Shown here in pieces: positions 52,453 through 61,094 of a stretch of DNA of 64,000 bases. This DNA comes from Chloroflexota bacterium (lineage in GTDB: Bacteria; Chloroflexota; Anaerolineae; UBA7937; B3-Chlor): the NCBI GenBank assembly GCA_030603665.1, contig JAUVXJ010000004.1:62001-126000 (forward strand), written 5' to 3'. Made by a program: the position numbers and the translations under genes. Within the stretch, counting starts at the first letter, position 1. Every line of letters starts with the position of its first letter. The notes beneath the pieces were generated by a model that worked only from the letters and a program-made list of their open reading frames with translations, made no database searches and was not told where the DNA came from.

Positions 52453-54105
52453 TTGACGAGACACATCCGCTGGCAGGCCATCATCGCCATAGCAGGCGTC
52501 ATCCTCATCGTTGCGCTCCTCTGGTATGTAGCCTACACCACCACGACCGTGATCGTCCCCGATGCTGGCGGTACCTATGTGGAGGGTGTCGCCGGGCGGC
52601 CCAGCTACATAAACCCTATCCTCTCCCAGTACAACCAGGTGGACCAGGACCTGGTGTCTCTTATCTTTTGTGGTCTCACCGATATCGACGAGCAGGGGAA
52701 GATAGTGCCCTCTCTGGCCAGGGACTGGGACGTGTCCGTAGATGGCCTCACCTACACGTTCTACCTGCGCCGAGACGTGGTGTGGCACGATGGCGAACCC
52801 TTCACCGCCGATGATGTGCTCTTCACGGTGGGGGCCATGCAGCACGAGGACTATCAGGGTCCGCCTGAGTTGGCCGAGCTCTGGCGCACGGTTGAGGCTG
52901 AAAAGATCAACGATTACACAGTCACCTTCACTCTGCAAGCCCCATTAGCCACATTTCTGGACTACACGACCGTCGGCGTGCTGCCGGAGCATGTGCTGGT
53001 CAGCGTGCCAGCGAGCGACCTGCCCGGGGATCAGTTCAATGTTCGCCCTGTGGGGACAGGCATGTTCAATATCGGCGAGGTCAGCGGCGACTACGTGATC
53101 CTTGAGGCGAACCCAGACTACTACGGGCAGAAGCCGCTGTTGTCCAAGATCGAGTTCAAGTTCTATGCTGACTACCAGAGCATCTTCACCGCCTATCAGC
53201 AGGGCGAGGTTGAGGGCATAAGCGAGGTATTGTCTGAAGATCTGGCAAAGGTCCGCGAGGAAGAGTATCTGAATCTGTACACGGCCCGTCTCTCGGGGTA
53301 CACGCTGATCTTTCTGAACCTGGACCTGCCCATCTTCAAGCAGAAGGAGGTCCGGCAGGCCCTCTTGTGGGGCATCGATCGCCAGCGCATCATCGATCAG
53401 GTACTCGACGGGCAAGGTATCGTGGCTCACAGTCCCATCATGCCTGACTCGTGGGCGTACAACCACGGGGTCTTTGAATACGACTACGATCCCAGAAGGG
53501 CCGCGGTGTCGTTGACCGAGGCCGGTTGGGTGGACGGAAACAGAGACGGTGTGCGCGAGAAGGATGGGACGAGGCTGGAGTTCACTCTGCTCACCAACAA
53601 AGACCCCGTGCGGCGAAGCATAGTTGAAGAGATTGCGCGCCAGTTGTGGGAGATTGGTATTCGAGTCGTGCCCATTGTGGAAGACAGTTCATGGGTGGTG
53701 AACGAGGCGCTCCGTCCGCGCAACTTCGATGCCCTTCTCTTTAGCTGGGGCAACCTGCCCAGCGATCCAGACCCCTATCTGATGTGGCATTCTACGCAGA
53801 TAGGAGGGGATGGACAGAACTATGCCGGCCTCAACGACGCGGACATGGACCAACTGCTGGAACAAGCGCGTCAAAGTACGGATCAAAGCGCGCGCGCGCG
53901 TCTGTATCGGGATTTCCAGGATCTGTTTGCAGACGAGGTGCCATCGTTGCTGCTCTACTATCCGGTGTACAACTATGCGGTGGACGACATGGTGAACGGT
54001 GTGCAACTGAGCCCCATGATGGATCCCAGCGACCGCTTCCGGACTGTTGATCAGTGGTACATCAAGACCCGCAGGATGATGGTCACCGAGGTGGGCGAGC
54101 AATGA
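52453..54105 (+). CDS. ABC transporter peptide-type solute-binding protein (SBP_bac_5)
   Basis: 550-residue extracytoplasmic binding protein for peptides, nickel or similar. An N-terminal hydrophobic helix (residues ~7-29) anchors or exports it. The SBP family 5 domain follows: RPSYINPILSQYNQVDQDLVSLI, DGLTYTFYLRRDVVWHDGEPF, EVRQALLWGIDRQRIIDQV and FDALLFSWGNLPSDPDPYLMWH. The frame starts at a TTG at 52453 with AAGGAG 13 bases upstream, a rather long spacing. No permease or ATPase genes follow. They must lie elsewhere. Confidence 0.88.
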   Translation: MTRHIRWQAIIAIAGVILIVALLWYVAYTTTTVIVPDAGGTYVEGVAGRPSYINPILSQYNQVDQDLVSLIFCGLTDIDEQGKIVPSLARDWDVSVDGLTYTFYLRRDVVWHDGEPFTADDVLFTVGAMQHEDYQGPPELAELWRTVEAEKINDYTVTFTLQAPLATFLDYTTVGVLPEHVLVSVPASDLPGDQFNVRPVGTGMFNIGEVSGDYVILEANPDYYGQKPLLSKIEFKFYADYQSIFTAYQQGEVEGISEVLSEDLAKVREEEYLNLYTARLSGYTLIFLNLDLPIFKQKEVRQALLWGIDRQRIIDQVLDGQGIVAHSPIMPDSWAYNHGVFEYDYDPRRAAVSLTEAGWVDGNRDGVREKDGTRLEFTLLTNKDPVRRSIVEEIARQLWEIGIRVVPIVEDSSWVVNEALRPRNFDALLFSWGNLPSDPDPYLMWHSTQIGGDGQNYAGLNDADMDQLLEQARQSTDQSARARLYRDFQDLFADEVPSLLLYYPVYNYAVDDMVNGVQLSPMMDPSDRFRTVDQWYIKTRRMMVTEVGEQ

Positions 54106-54106
54106 C

Positions 54107-54135
54107 TTGACAAACTGGCGCTGTGCGGATATACT
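54107..54135 (+). promoter_or_regulatory. tRNA-Leu promoter
   Basis: TTGACA (54107-54112), exactly 17 bases, TATACT (54130-54135). It starts 2 bases after the solute-binding-protein stop and ends 15 bases before the tRNA. Confidence 0.75.
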
Positions 54136-54150
54136 GGGCTTGGATATCGG

Positions 54151-54234
54151 GCCGAGATGGCGGAATAGGTAGACGCGCTGCGTTCAGGGCGCAGTGGGGG
54201 CAACCCCGTAAGGGTTCGAGTCCCTTTCTCGGCA
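54151..54234 (+). tRNA. tRNA-Leu, anticodon CAG
   Basis: Class II tRNA of 84 nt. The acceptor is GCCGAGA (54151-54157) with TCTCGGC (54227-54233), discriminator A. The D-arm region is TGGCGGAATAGGTAGACGC. The anticodon stem-loop CTGCG-TTCAGGG-CGCAG has CAG as anticodon. A long variable arm (GGGGG...CCCCG) and TTCGAGTC loop confirm a Leu tRNA. CCA is not encoded. A hairpin terminator follows. Confidence 0.93.
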
Positions 54235-54246
54235 CTGAGCAGTGAA

Positions 54247-54271
54247 GCCCCGACATGAGTCGGGGCGTTTT
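54247..54271 (+). terminator. Rho-independent terminator after tRNA-Leu
   Basis: Stem GCCCCGAC/GTCGGGGC (8 bp) with loop ATGA, followed by GTTTT. Confidence 0.85.
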
Positions 54272-54413
54272 CGTAATGGAACCCTGCTGCAGCGGCCTCG
54301 GCTTTCCCGGCGGCCGGGGTTGGGGAACATTCGGCTGGTCTCCGGCGTCCATAGTGCGAGAGATTTGCTCACAGCGACGTATCAAACCAAGTGTGTCAGG
54401 AGGACGAGTGGAA

Positions 54414-55157
54414 ATGTCGAGAACGGGGACGATCATTGGTGCGGTAGGTCTGGTCTTGCTCGTGGTGGTACTGGTGCTTCAGTTGCTGGCTTTGCTGCCG
54501 GGTGGCGCCGCACCTGGAACGATACAGGAACCCACAGGAATCACGGTCATGGCGCAAGGAAAGGCGTCTGCGGAACCCGATTTGGCCATGATCACCATAG
54601 GGGTGCAGACCAGGGACGCGGGGGCCCGGCCAGCTGCCGAGAAGAACGATAGTCGGATGAACGATGTGATGGATGCGCTCCTGGAGCTGGGAGTTGCTGA
54701 GGAGGACATCCAGACGGTGGACTACAGCGTCAGGGCTGAGATCGACTGGGATGACGACGAGCAACGAGTCATCGGATATGTGGTAAGCAACTCCGTACTG
54801 GTCAAGCTGCGGGAGATGGAAAAAGTAGGTGATGTGCTTGACGCAGTGACGGCGGCAGGAGCCAACAACGTGTACGGCATTCAGTTCACCTTCGACGATC
54901 CCTCCGCGCTGCGCGAAGAGGCCCGGGCGGAGGCGATGGTGGAGGCACGAAAGAAGGCGGAGGCCCTAGCTCAGCTGGCTGGCGTGGGGCTGGGAAAACC
55001 TAGGTACATCAACGAGTCCTTCATGGAGTCGCCACCATTTTATCTGGAGCCAATCTATGCAGTGGCAGCAGAGAGAGGCATCGGCGGAGGGGCACCGGTG
55101 CAGCCCGGTCAGTTGGAGATCGCCGTGCAGGTCCAGGTTACCTACGACATCGGGTAG
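54414..55157 (+). CDS. SIMPL-domain protein (DUF541)
   Basis: 247-residue protein with an N-terminal hydrophobic helix (residues ~7-30), so exported or membrane anchored, and a SIMPL (DUF541) domain. Typical elements are ITVMAQGKASAEPDLAMITIGVQT, GVAEEDIQTVDYSV and RAEAMVEARKKAEALAQLAGV. The family includes BP26/OMP28 antigens, some forming channel-like octamers. The start may be ATG 54414 or GTG 54408. AGGAGG at 54398-54403 fits either. It ends before a strong terminator. Confidence 0.87.
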   Translation: MSRTGTIIGAVGLVLLVVVLVLQLLALLPGGAAPGTIQEPTGITVMAQGKASAEPDLAMITIGVQTRDAGARPAAEKNDSRMNDVMDALLELGVAEEDIQTVDYSVRAEIDWDDDEQRVIGYVVSNSVLVKLREMEKVGDVLDAVTAAGANNVYGIQFTFDDPSALREEARAEAMVEARKKAEALAQLAGVGLGKPRYINESFMESPPFYLEPIYAVAAERGIGGGAPVQPGQLEIAVQVQVTYDIG

Positions 55158-55198
55158 AACCGCTAGCTGATTGGCTGCGACTGATAACCAGGAGTGCC

Positions 55199-55235
55199 AG
55201 AGGCCGCTTCAAGAGTCGTTGAAGTGGCCTCTTTT
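55199..55235 (+). terminator. Rho-independent terminator after the SIMPL gene
   Basis: 14-bp stem (AGAGGCCGCTTCAA with TTGAAGTGGCCTCT, one G-U pair), 6-base loop GAGTCG, followed by TTTTG. Very stable. Confidence 0.85.
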
Positions 55236-55262
55236 GCTTGCGACCATCTCCTATGGTATACT
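55234..55262 (+). promoter_or_regulatory. Promoter of the radical SAM/selenoprotein operon
   Basis: TTGCTT (55234-55239), 17-base spacer, TATACT (55257-55262), immediately after the terminator. It leaves a ~180-base leader before the radical SAM gene. Confidence 0.6.
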
Positions 55263-55309
55263 AGCCCGCAGAGACCAGGCAGAACCCGAGTGGCCTTTCG
55301 ACCGCGCGG

Positions 55310-55447
55310 ATGCGCGACGCAGCAATGATGGCCTGGGCAAGAGGCATGGAACGCCGCAGGGGTCGGCAAACCTGCGACCTCTATGCTGGTGGACGGGTAG
55401 CGGGGTTGCCGCACTGCAATAAGGAAGCGAGGGGAGTCCCAGTATGA
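55310..55447 (+). CDS. Candidate 45-residue leader or precursor peptide (uncertain)
   Basis: Open frame of 45 codons starting MRDAAMMAWARGMERRRG and ending GRVAGLPHCNKEARGVPV, with its TGA overlapping the ATG of the radical SAM/SPASM gene (ATGA). It contains Cys, Tyr and a Gly-rich stretch. No ribosome site is seen in front of its ATG. It could be chance. If real, the position suits a coupled leader or a RiPP precursor for the downstream PqqD-domain maturase. No known precursor family is recognised. Confidence 0.2.
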   Translation: MRDAAMMAWARGMERRRGRQTCDLYAGGRVAGLPHCNKEARGVPV

Positions 55448-56814
55448 GCGTTTGGCAATCTTTGAAGGACACATTCTTTCCTGCAGTGCCCGAGCCTTTG
55501 AGCAAGGGGATGTTCCACTACATGACTCCGGATGGCGCCGAGGAGCGGTTCCGCGTGCATCTGCGCGTGGAGGGTGACGGAGACGGCATCCTGGTCATCA
55601 ACGCATCCAAGGTCCTGCATCTGAATCAGACGGCTACCGAGCATGCCAAGCTGCTCATCGAGGGAAGGGACACAAACTCGGCGGTCAAAGAGCTGAGGAG
55701 ACGATACAAAGTGCCGGCAGACACAGCGCGTGAGGACTACGAACACCTCAGGGAAACGATCCTCACTCTTGCCAGCACCGACGATGTCTGCCCCATTTCC
55801 TATCTGGACGTGCAGAGGATCGAGCCCTTTGACACGCCGGTTTCGGCTCCATACCGTATGGACCTGGCCCTCACTTACAGGTGCAATGCGGACTGTGGCC
55901 ACTGCTACGTGGGCCGTCCGCGGGACATGGAGAGCCTCAGCAGACAAGAGTGGAAGCAGGTCATCGAGAAGCTGTGGGATATCGGCGTGCCGCATGTGGT
56001 GTTCACCGGGGGGGAGGCGACTGTGTACCCCGACTTGGCGGAGTTGGTTCGGCACGCGGAGGACGTGGGACTGATCGCTGGATTGCTGACCAATGGAATC
56101 AAGCTGGCGGACGAGGCCTATCTTGAGGGGTTGGTGGTAGCGGGTCTGGACCACATACAGATCACCTTGGAATCCGACGACGAGGAAATCCACAACCGAA
56201 TGGTGGGGGCGCAGGCCTGGAAACAGACCGTCCAGGGCATCAAGAACGCAGTCGCCACGGACGTCTATACGATCACCAACACCACGCTCACCACTCTCAA
56301 CGCCCCTCAGATCGAGAAGACCATAGACTTCCTGAAGGATCTGGGCATTGAGACCTTCGCCTGCAACAGTCTGATCTATAGTGGGAAGGGGCCGTCCAGC
56401 GGCATCGGGATCCCCGAGACAGAGTTGGAGGGTCTCATGGTCAGGGTGCGCGACAAGGCCATTGCGAAGGGCATGAGGCTGATCTGGTACACGCCGACAC
56501 AGTACTGCGAGTTAAATCCCGTGGAACTTGAGCTGGGAGCCAAGTTCTGCACCGCAGCCAGGTACAACATGTGCGTCGAGCCGAACGGAGATGTAATCCC
56601 CTGCCAGAGTTACTTCTCGAGCCTGGGGAACATACTGCGGGACGACTGGGACTCCATCTGGAATCATGCGGATGCGGTGAGCATGAGGGACAGGGACTGG
56701 GTGATGGAGAAGTGTCGTACCTGCGATGATCTCCCGTTGTGTGGCGGCGGATGTCCCTTATACCTGCAAAACGAGGGTACCCTCTGCGTTGAGAGCAGCT
56801 CCACCGCAGTTTAG
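55444..56814 (+). CDS. Radical SAM/SPASM maturase with N-terminal PqqD-like domain
   Basis: 456-residue enzyme. An N-terminal PqqD-like (RiPP-recognition) region of ~110 residues includes ILVINASKVLHLNQTATE and the repeat-turn AVKELRRRYKVPADTA. The radical SAM motif is CNADCGHC in LTYRCNADCGHCYVGRP. The SPASM C-terminal domain has many Cys: FCTAARYNMCVEPNGDVIPC, CRTCDDLPLCGGGC. Such enzymes typically modify a peptide or protein. The clear PqqD-like part suggests a peptide partner, not found with certainty. It is followed by a methyltransferase and the selenoprotein. Confidence 0.85.
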   Translation: MSVWQSLKDTFFPAVPEPLSKGMFHYMTPDGAEERFRVHLRVEGDGDGILVINASKVLHLNQTATEHAKLLIEGRDTNSAVKELRRRYKVPADTAREDYEHLRETILTLASTDDVCPISYLDVQRIEPFDTPVSAPYRMDLALTYRCNADCGHCYVGRPRDMESLSRQEWKQVIEKLWDIGVPHVVFTGGEATVYPDLAELVRHAEDVGLIAGLLTNGIKLADEAYLEGLVVAGLDHIQITLESDDEEIHNRMVGAQAWKQTVQGIKNAVATDVYTITNTTLTTLNAPQIEKTIDFLKDLGIETFACNSLIYSGKGPSSGIGIPETELEGLMVRVRDKAIAKGMRLIWYTPTQYCELNPVELELGAKFCTAARYNMCVEPNGDVIPCQSYFSSLGNILRDDWDSIWNHADAVSMRDRDWVMEKCRTCDDLPLCGGGCPLYLQNEGTLCVESSSTAV

Positions 56815-56883
56815 ACCTGGGCCAGCCACCTCGCCTACGGCCAGCGGGTGGGTGCAGCTGCGCAACTGGATGGAGCGTCAAGG

Positions 56884-57645
56884 GTGAGTCTCACCGTCGA
56901 GCAATGGCATCAGCAGTTCCTGCGTCAGGCTCGCTGGACTCAAGGCATACGCTCTCATCTCTATCGCCAAGCGGGACTCCTGGGCGCAAGAACGGTCCTG
57001 GATGTAGGTTGCGGCACAGGGGCAGTCACTGCAGAGCTGTCGCAGAGGACCGGAGGGAGGGTGGTTGGCCTGGATCTGGATCCAGCGATGATCGATTTTG
57101 CAGCTGGCTGGGTTCCGGATGTGGAGTGGATTGTGGGAGATGCTCACAGTCTACCTCTCGGAGATGGGAGCTTCGATCTGGTGCTGTGCAGCTTCCTTCT
57201 GCTCTGGGTTGCCAAGCCAGAAGTGGCGGTGCGGGAGATGTCACGTGTAGTTAGGAAGGGGGGCGCGGTCCTCGCTACCACAGAGCCTGATTACGGAGGG
57301 CGAATAGACTATCCAGAGGAGATCAGGATGGGTCCGCTGATGGAGGAATCGCTACGTCGCGACGGAGCGGTCCCTAGGATCGGCCGTCGCGTGAAGGCCC
57401 TCTTCTCGTCGGCCGGGCTGGAAGCACAGTCGGGGATTATCGGCTCGATGTGGGACGACCGGCAATTGAGAGAGGAGTTTGATGCAGAGTGGGGTTTCAT
57501 ATTCCAGACTCTCAGCAACGTCGCCAGCGAAACACAGTTGGAGAGCTATCATGATAAGGCGTGGAGGGCTCTGCAGCGAGGAGAGCGTCTGGTCTTCATG
57601 CCCCATTTCTGGGCTCTGGGCAAGAAGCCGGCCGCGAGTCCATAG
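56884..57645 (+). CDS. Class I SAM-dependent methyltransferase
   Basis: 253-residue methyltransferase. Motif I VLDVGCGTGAVTAELS, DLDPAMIDFA, GDAHSLPLGDGSFDLVLCSF, and RVVRKGGAVLATTEPDYGG (motif V region). The start at GTG 56884 is favoured by a GGAG about 8 bases upstream. A longer frame to 56848 runs through the space after the maturase. Its substrate is not known. The gene order suggests it acts with the maturase upstream or the oxidoreductase downstream. Confidence 0.85.
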   Translation: MSLTVEQWHQQFLRQARWTQGIRSHLYRQAGLLGARTVLDVGCGTGAVTAELSQRTGGRVVGLDLDPAMIDFAAGWVPDVEWIVGDAHSLPLGDGSFDLVLCSFLLLWVAKPEVAVREMSRVVRKGGAVLATTEPDYGGRIDYPEEIRMGPLMEESLRRDGAVPRIGRRVKALFSSAGLEAQSGIIGSMWDDRQLREEFDAEWGFIFQTLSNVASETQLESYHDKAWRALQRGERLVFMPHFWALGKKPAASP

Positions 57646-57681
57646 TGGGGAACCCCGTTTCCTTTGGAAGGAGGAATAGCC

Positions 57682-58353
57682 GTGCCCATGCTGAAGGATG
57701 AGGACAGGGAAGAAGTCCGTAAGCAGCTGATGGGACTCGCGAGCCCGGTGCGGCTGGTTATGTTCACTCAGGACTTCGAGTGCAATTTCTGCACTGAGAC
57801 GCGGGAGTTGGTGGAGGAGATAGGTTCTCTCTCCGACGAGGTGGATGCGGTGATCTATGACTTCGCCGCGGACAGTGACGAGGTCGACCGCTACGGGATA
57901 GACAAGATCCCGGCCATCGCCGTCGTGGGCGAGAAAGACTACGGAGTGCGTTTCTACGGGATACCTTCGGGCTACGAGTTCGTCTCCTTGATCGAGGCCA
58001 TCAAGATGGTCGCTTCGGGCCAGTCTGGGTTGTCCGATGCTACAAGGGAAGCACTAGCACAACTAGACGAGCCGGTCCACTTCCAGGTGTTTGTCACTCC
58101 AACTTGACCATACTGCCCCGGCACGGTCGTGCTGACACATAAGATGGCGACGGAGAGTGACCAGGTCACGGCGGACATGGTTGAGGCCACCGAGTTCCCC
58201 CAGTTGGCCATCAATTATCAAGTTCGCGGCGTGCCGCGCTCCGTAATCAACGAGGTTCACTTCGTGGACGGAATGGTGCCCGAACCACTGATGCTTCAGA
58301 GTGTATTGAGTGCTCTCGGCAAAGATGAGGAGGGCGCGGGTCCTCCGGAGTGA
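57682..58353 (+). CDS. Selenoprotein: two-domain thioredoxin-fold disulfide oxidoreductase with a U-P-Y-C active site
   Basis: Read through an in-frame TGA (58105-58107) as Sec142, the frame gives 223 residues, the normal size for the PDO-like glutaredoxin/thioredoxin family (about 226). The N-terminal half (residues ~1-110) has TQDFECNFCTETRELVEE with C34-x-x-C37. The C-terminal half has VFVTPT-U-PYC-PGTVVLTHK with U142-x-x-C145, then the cis-Pro loop RGVPRSVINEVHFVDG. Residues after the TGA are in the same frame and fully conserved in type, so the two halves belong together. The GTG at 57682 has AAGGAGG 7 bases upstream. Sec would lower the pKa and raise reactivity. See the adjacent SECIS hairpin and selC in this window. 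A chance Cys-to-stop change is the alternative. Confidence 0.87.
58119..58134 (+). promoter_or_regulatory. Bacterial SECIS-like hairpin
   Basis: Six-base-pair stem CGGCAC/GTGCTG (58119-58124 with 58129-58134; one G-U pair) closing a GGUC tetraloop. The loop begins 17 nt after the UGA. Known bacterial SECIS elements have a short apical loop with a G in the first two positions, 16-37 nt after UGA. Here G-G fits. Confidence 0.75.
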
Positions 58354-58431
58354 ATGAGTTGTGACCTGCGGAGTCCCCGAACTTCGAGGGGCGACGCGAT
58401 TCGACGTCGCTGCCATGTTCTGAGGAGTACC

Positions 58432-59322
58432 TTGCTCGATCTCTCGATTACAATCGTCAACTGGAATACCAGAGACCTTCTGCGCGATTGCTTGACATCC
58501 ATATACAGCAGTGAAGGTGACTTCGCGCTCGAGACCGTGGTGGTGGACAATCGCTCTCACGATGGTAGCTGTGCCATGGTGCGCGACAAGTTCCCTCAGA
58601 TCCACTTGACCGAGAGTGAGATCAACGGCGGCTATGCCTACGCCAACAATCTCGGGCTACGCCAATTCTATGCTCGCTACTATCTGCTGCTGAACCCAGA
58701 TACGGTCCTTCCGCCCGACGCTCTCCGCCGGATGATTGAGTTCATGGACACCCACCCCGAGGTAGGCATGGTGGGGCCAAAGCTGATTATGGCCGACGGT
58801 ACTCTGGATATGGCCTGCCGGCGTAGCTTCCCGACCCCCGAAAACTCCTTCTACAAGCTCTTTGGTCTCAGCCGGCTCTTTCCCAACAGCAAGCGATTCG
58901 GCCAGTACAATCTGACGTATCTCGACCCCGACGAGACCGCGGAGGTGGACTCGGTGGTGGGGGCCTTCATGATGGTCAGGAGTGAGGTCGTGGATCAGGT
59001 GGGAGGTCTTGACGAGGAGTACTTCATGTACGCCGAGGATCTCGACTGGGCGCTCCGGGCCAAGAAGGTTGGCTGGAAGGTCTGCTACTTCCCTGAGGTC
59101 ACCGTGCTTCACTACAAGAGACAGGCCAGCGAGCAGAACAGGGCAAAGGCCCACTATGAGTTCTGGCGCGCGATGTACATCTTCTATCGCAAGCACCATG
59201 CGCAGGATACACCTTTGTGGGTTCACTACCTGGTCCTGGGAGGGCTGGCGTTGCGCGGGGGAAGGAGAATGCTGCGAGAGATCATGCGTTCGCAAAGGCA
59301 GCTGGGAGCTGTGGAGGCTTAA
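58432..59322 (+). CDS. Glycosyltransferase family 2
   Basis: 296-residue GT-A glycosyltransferase, rhamnosyltransferase-like. [45 protein letters not shown] (DxD-like), [17 protein letters not shown] and [16 protein letters not shown] are the family motifs in order. The start is TTG at 58432 with GAGGAG upstream. The frame extends to 58354, but that part is not conserved. Stop TAA is 2 bases before the next ATG, so they are one operon. Confidence 0.88.
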   Translation: MLDLSITIVNWNTRDLLRDCLTSIYSSEGDFALETVVVDNRSHDGSCAMVRDKFPQIHLTESEINGGYAYANNLGLRQFYARYYLLLNPDTVLPPDALRRMIEFMDTHPEVGMVGPKLIMADGTLDMACRRSFPTPENSFYKLFGLSRLFPNSKRFGQYNLTYLDPDETAEVDSVVGAFMMVRSEVVDQVGGLDEEYFMYAEDLDWALRAKKVGWKVCYFPEVTVLHYKRQASEQNRAKAHYEFWRAMYIFYRKHHAQDTPLWVHYLVLGGLALRGGRRMLREIMRSQRQLGAVEA

Positions 59323-59324
59323 CG

Positions 59325-60722
59325 ATGAAGGACAAGAGCTCGGTCCTTTTCGCAGGACTCCTCGTGGTCGTCGACATGGCCATGATGATCCTGGCCTTCA
59401 TCTTCTCCTACTACTTGCGGCTGTGGACCGAACAACTGACCCCCGCTGACATTGGCACGTTGGGGAACTTCCTCGCTGTCATCCTCATCCAGGTACTGAC
59501 TCTGGTCTCTGTATTCTTCTTCACCAGGCTCTACCACAGACAACGAGGTCTTTCCCATGTGGATGAGTTCTACTCCATCTTCGTGGCCGTGTCTGTGGGG
59601 ACGATCATGTCTGTGGCCTTCAACTCCTTCATTATCAGAAACGGTCCTGACTACACAAGGCGCATGATCGTCTTCAGTTGGGCGCTGACCATCGTCCTGG
59701 TGACACTCGGGCGGCTGCTCCATTCCCGATTGAGATGGAGCTTGCAGAGCCGGGGGGTCGGGAGCTCCAGAGTACTCATTGTGGGTACAGGAGAGACAGG
59801 ACGCATGATCCTGAACGCCATCGGACGCTTGCCCGGGCTGGGGTATGAAGTGGTCGGCATGGTGAGCCAGCATTCCGGGGGCGAGGAGCTGGAGATCCCG
59901 GTTCTGGGAATCACGGACGAGCTGACTTCGCTTATTGCTTCCGCGCGTATTGACGAGGTCATCATCGCTCTGCCTGAGGCCTCTAGTAGCGAGATCCTCC
60001 CCATCATCTCCGATTGCCATCGGGCCAAAGTTGCCACCAGAGTCTATCCCAGTGTCTTCCAGCTCATCACATCCGATCTGAGCATAGGCCACCTGGGCGG
60101 TCTGCCGCTGCTGACGGTGAGGGACACTGTTCTCAGGGGTTGGAGGCTGACTCTCAAGCGCGCTATGGACGTCGCCGGCAGTGCTGTGGGCTTGGTATTG
60201 CTTTCCCCCGTCATGTTGCTTGTGGCTGTCCTCATCAAGCTGGACTCGCGGGGGTCCGCGTTCTATACACAGGAACGAATGGGTCTGGACGAGAAGCCCT
60301 TCCACATGATCAAGTTCCGGTCTATGAGAGAGGGAGCCGAGAACGAAACTGGTCCGGTTTGGGCTGTCAAGGAGGACCCTAGACGAACGAGGCTGGGCGC
60401 ATTCATACGTCGTTTCTCCCTCGATGAACTTCCGCAGTTTATCAACGTCTTTCTCGGGGAGATGAGTCTCGTAGGGCCGAGGCCCGAGCGCCCGGTGTTC
60501 GTGGAACAATTCAAGCAGATCATCCCCCGGTACGTGGAGCGGCACCAGGAAAAGGCGGGGATGACTGGCTGGGCTCAGGTGAACGGTCTGCGGGGCGATA
60601 CCTCCATCCTGGATAGGACCAAGTACGACCTGTACTACATCGAGAACTGGTCGATCCTATTCGACTTGAAGATCATCATCAAGACGTTCTCCACTTTCTT
60701 CCGCGACAAGGCTGCCATCTGA
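59325..60722 (+). CDS. Exopolysaccharide polyprenyl-glycosylphosphotransferase
   Basis: 465-residue membrane enzyme that starts glycan assembly by transferring a sugar phosphate to undecaprenyl phosphate. N-terminal helices (4, residues ~8-120), a CoA-binding-like Rossmann domain (RVLIVGTGETGRMILNAIGR) and the bacterial sugar transferase domain (KRAMDVAGSAVGLVLLSPVM, KFRSMREGAENETGPVWA, LDELPQFINVFLGEMSLVGPRPERPVF, GMTGWAQVNGLRGDTSI). ATG at 59325, overlapping nothing. It probably begins the surface polysaccharide pathway in which the clustered GT2 enzyme acts. Confidence 0.92.
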   Translation: MKDKSSVLFAGLLVVVDMAMMILAFIFSYYLRLWTEQLTPADIGTLGNFLAVILIQVLTLVSVFFFTRLYHRQRGLSHVDEFYSIFVAVSVGTIMSVAFNSFIIRNGPDYTRRMIVFSWALTIVLVTLGRLLHSRLRWSLQSRGVGSSRVLIVGTGETGRMILNAIGRLPGLGYEVVGMVSQHSGGEELEIPVLGITDELTSLIASARIDEVIIALPEASSSEILPIISDCHRAKVATRVYPSVFQLITSDLSIGHLGGLPLLTVRDTVLRGWRLTLKRAMDVAGSAVGLVLLSPVMLLVAVLIKLDSRGSAFYTQERMGLDEKPFHMIKFRSMREGAENETGPVWAVKEDPRRTRLGAFIRRFSLDELPQFINVFLGEMSLVGPRPERPVFVEQFKQIIPRYVERHQEKAGMTGWAQVNGLRGDTSILDRTKYDLYYIENWSILFDLKIIIKTFSTFFRDKAAI

Positions 60723-61094
60723 ACCCTCTGGTAGCCGTCGGCAACTATCAGTCATCACCCCGAGGAGTTGGGCAGAGCAGGTGAGCGAGGCAGTGCACTG
60801 CCTGAGCCTGCTCGTTGCGCATGTGATGATTAGAGACGCTTTGTTTGCCGCCACACGGCAGTAAGCCACGGGGCGCACTGGGGCGTATGCCAACGGTTGG
60901 GACATGCGCCGAGGGGATAGACATAGTCTGCAGGAGCGTGGTGCATGGCCGAGGGTGAATTGCCGCACCTCTTCGAGCCCTTCTGTTTCACGCCCGAGAG
61001 GGCCGCTGGGCTGGGGTTGGCGGGTCAGTTGCTCGATTGTGGAACAAGCTCGCGGAGCTGGGCAACAGCCATGCACAAGCCAGTGCGCAGCCCT
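60723..61094 (+). other. Convergent intergenic region with a large hairpin
   Basis: 372 bases with no gene. The chief feature is the hairpin at 60775-60813. The remainder (60820-61094) shows no recognised element. The region separates the polysaccharide operon from the convergent Roadblock/MglA operon. Confidence 0.5.
60775..60813. terminator. Two-part hairpin between convergent operons
   Basis: Outer stem GAGCAGG/CCTGCTC (7 bp) and inner stem AGGCAG/CTGCCT (6 bp) with TGCA loop, separated by a 6+3-base internal loop. No clear U-run. A bidirectional terminator is plausible. Confidence 0.4.

Noticed and set aside
55263..55443. Leader before the radical SAM/SPASM gene as a known riboswitch (cobalamin, SAM, c-di-GMP, Moco)
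   Set aside because: No consensus box of these classes could be matched. It can be structured, but nothing specific is supported.
58105..58107. The TGA as an ordinary nonsense mutation creating two pseudogene halves
   Set aside because: The stop falls exactly on the expected catalytic Cys codon, the downstream frame is fully preserved, a SECIS-like hairpin follows at the right distance, and tRNA-Sec is encoded in the window. A random mutation would rarely meet all four. It remains the main alternative until reads are checked.
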